Positions 13,848 through 13,864 of a stretch of DNA of 13,864 bases are shown here, piece after piece. The notes beneath the pieces are model-generated. The model was not told the origin of the DNA, made no database searches, and saw only the letters and a list, made by a program, of their open reading frames with translations. Position numbers and translations under genes: made by a program. Location: the NCBI GenBank assembly GCA_045863035.1, contig BTUV01000080.1:1-13864 (forward strand). Direction: 5' to 3'. This DNA is from H2-BAC3 sp045863035 (GTDB lineage: Bacteria; Bacteroidota; Ignavibacteria; Ignavibacteriales; Ignavibacteriaceae). Position 1 is the stretch's first letter. Each line of letters opens with the position of its first letter.

Positions 13848-13864
13848 TCCCGCTTATTGTGTAT

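Larger units (their letters stand above)
12907..13864. other. Gene-free repeat island
   Basis: About 960 nt from the operon terminator to the window end. Open frames here run through palindromes or the N gap and none has a start context or protein-like composition. Contents are the palindromic elements A-G, REP-like hairpins, 9-nt repeats and the assembly gap. No transposase gene, CRISPR array or RNA gene is visible. Confidence 0.75.

Overview
The window looks like chromosomal DNA from a member of the Bacteroidota/Ignavibacteriota (FCB) lineage, probably a metagenome-derived or draft scaffold. The reasons are a DUF4837-type lipoprotein, two intergenic promoters of the Bacteroidetes form TTG-N20-TAnnTTTG (one exact, one with a mismatch), a gene order compatible with that group, and an intergenic island of short palindromic repeats. 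The placement is an inference; there is no rRNA or tRNA to anchor it.

Layout. 12-674 (minus) is a small exported beta-barrel-like outer-membrane protein, read divergently from a two-gene unit: a CYTH-domain protein (753-1256) and a 1038-residue AddB/RecB-like PD-(D/E)XK nuclease (1253-4369), overlapping by 4 nt. A 490-nt intergenic stretch follows. It is mostly featureless but ends in a clear promoter and a terminator-like hairpin that begins at the predicted transcription start.

4860-12840 is a tightly packed eight-gene plus-strand operon: greA, ribD, ribE, tilS, hpt, ftsH, a CTP-dependent-type lipid kinase (DGK1/SEC59/VTE5 family) and a DUF4837 lipoprotein. Junctions range from a 20-nt overlap to a 10-nt gap, so translational coupling is likely throughout. 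The core tilS-hpt-ftsH order is the one known from Bacillus. The operon mixes transcript-cleavage rescue, riboflavin synthesis (deaminase/reductase and synthase only; no ribBA or ribH here), tRNA-Ile decoding, purine salvage, membrane proteolysis and membrane lipid metabolism. A strong bidirectional terminator closes it at 12862-12906.

12907-13864 has no credible gene. It holds at least five inverted-repeat elements with 16-bp arms beginning GAGACG and 30-31-nt loops, a deleted short version, a second REP-like hairpin family, 9-nt degenerate tandem repeats on both flanks, a third hairpin type at the right edge, and an assembly gap of exactly 100 N inside a tandem duplication. No complete novel defence or metabolic system is present. 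The points most worth following are the greA leader hairpin and the repeat island.
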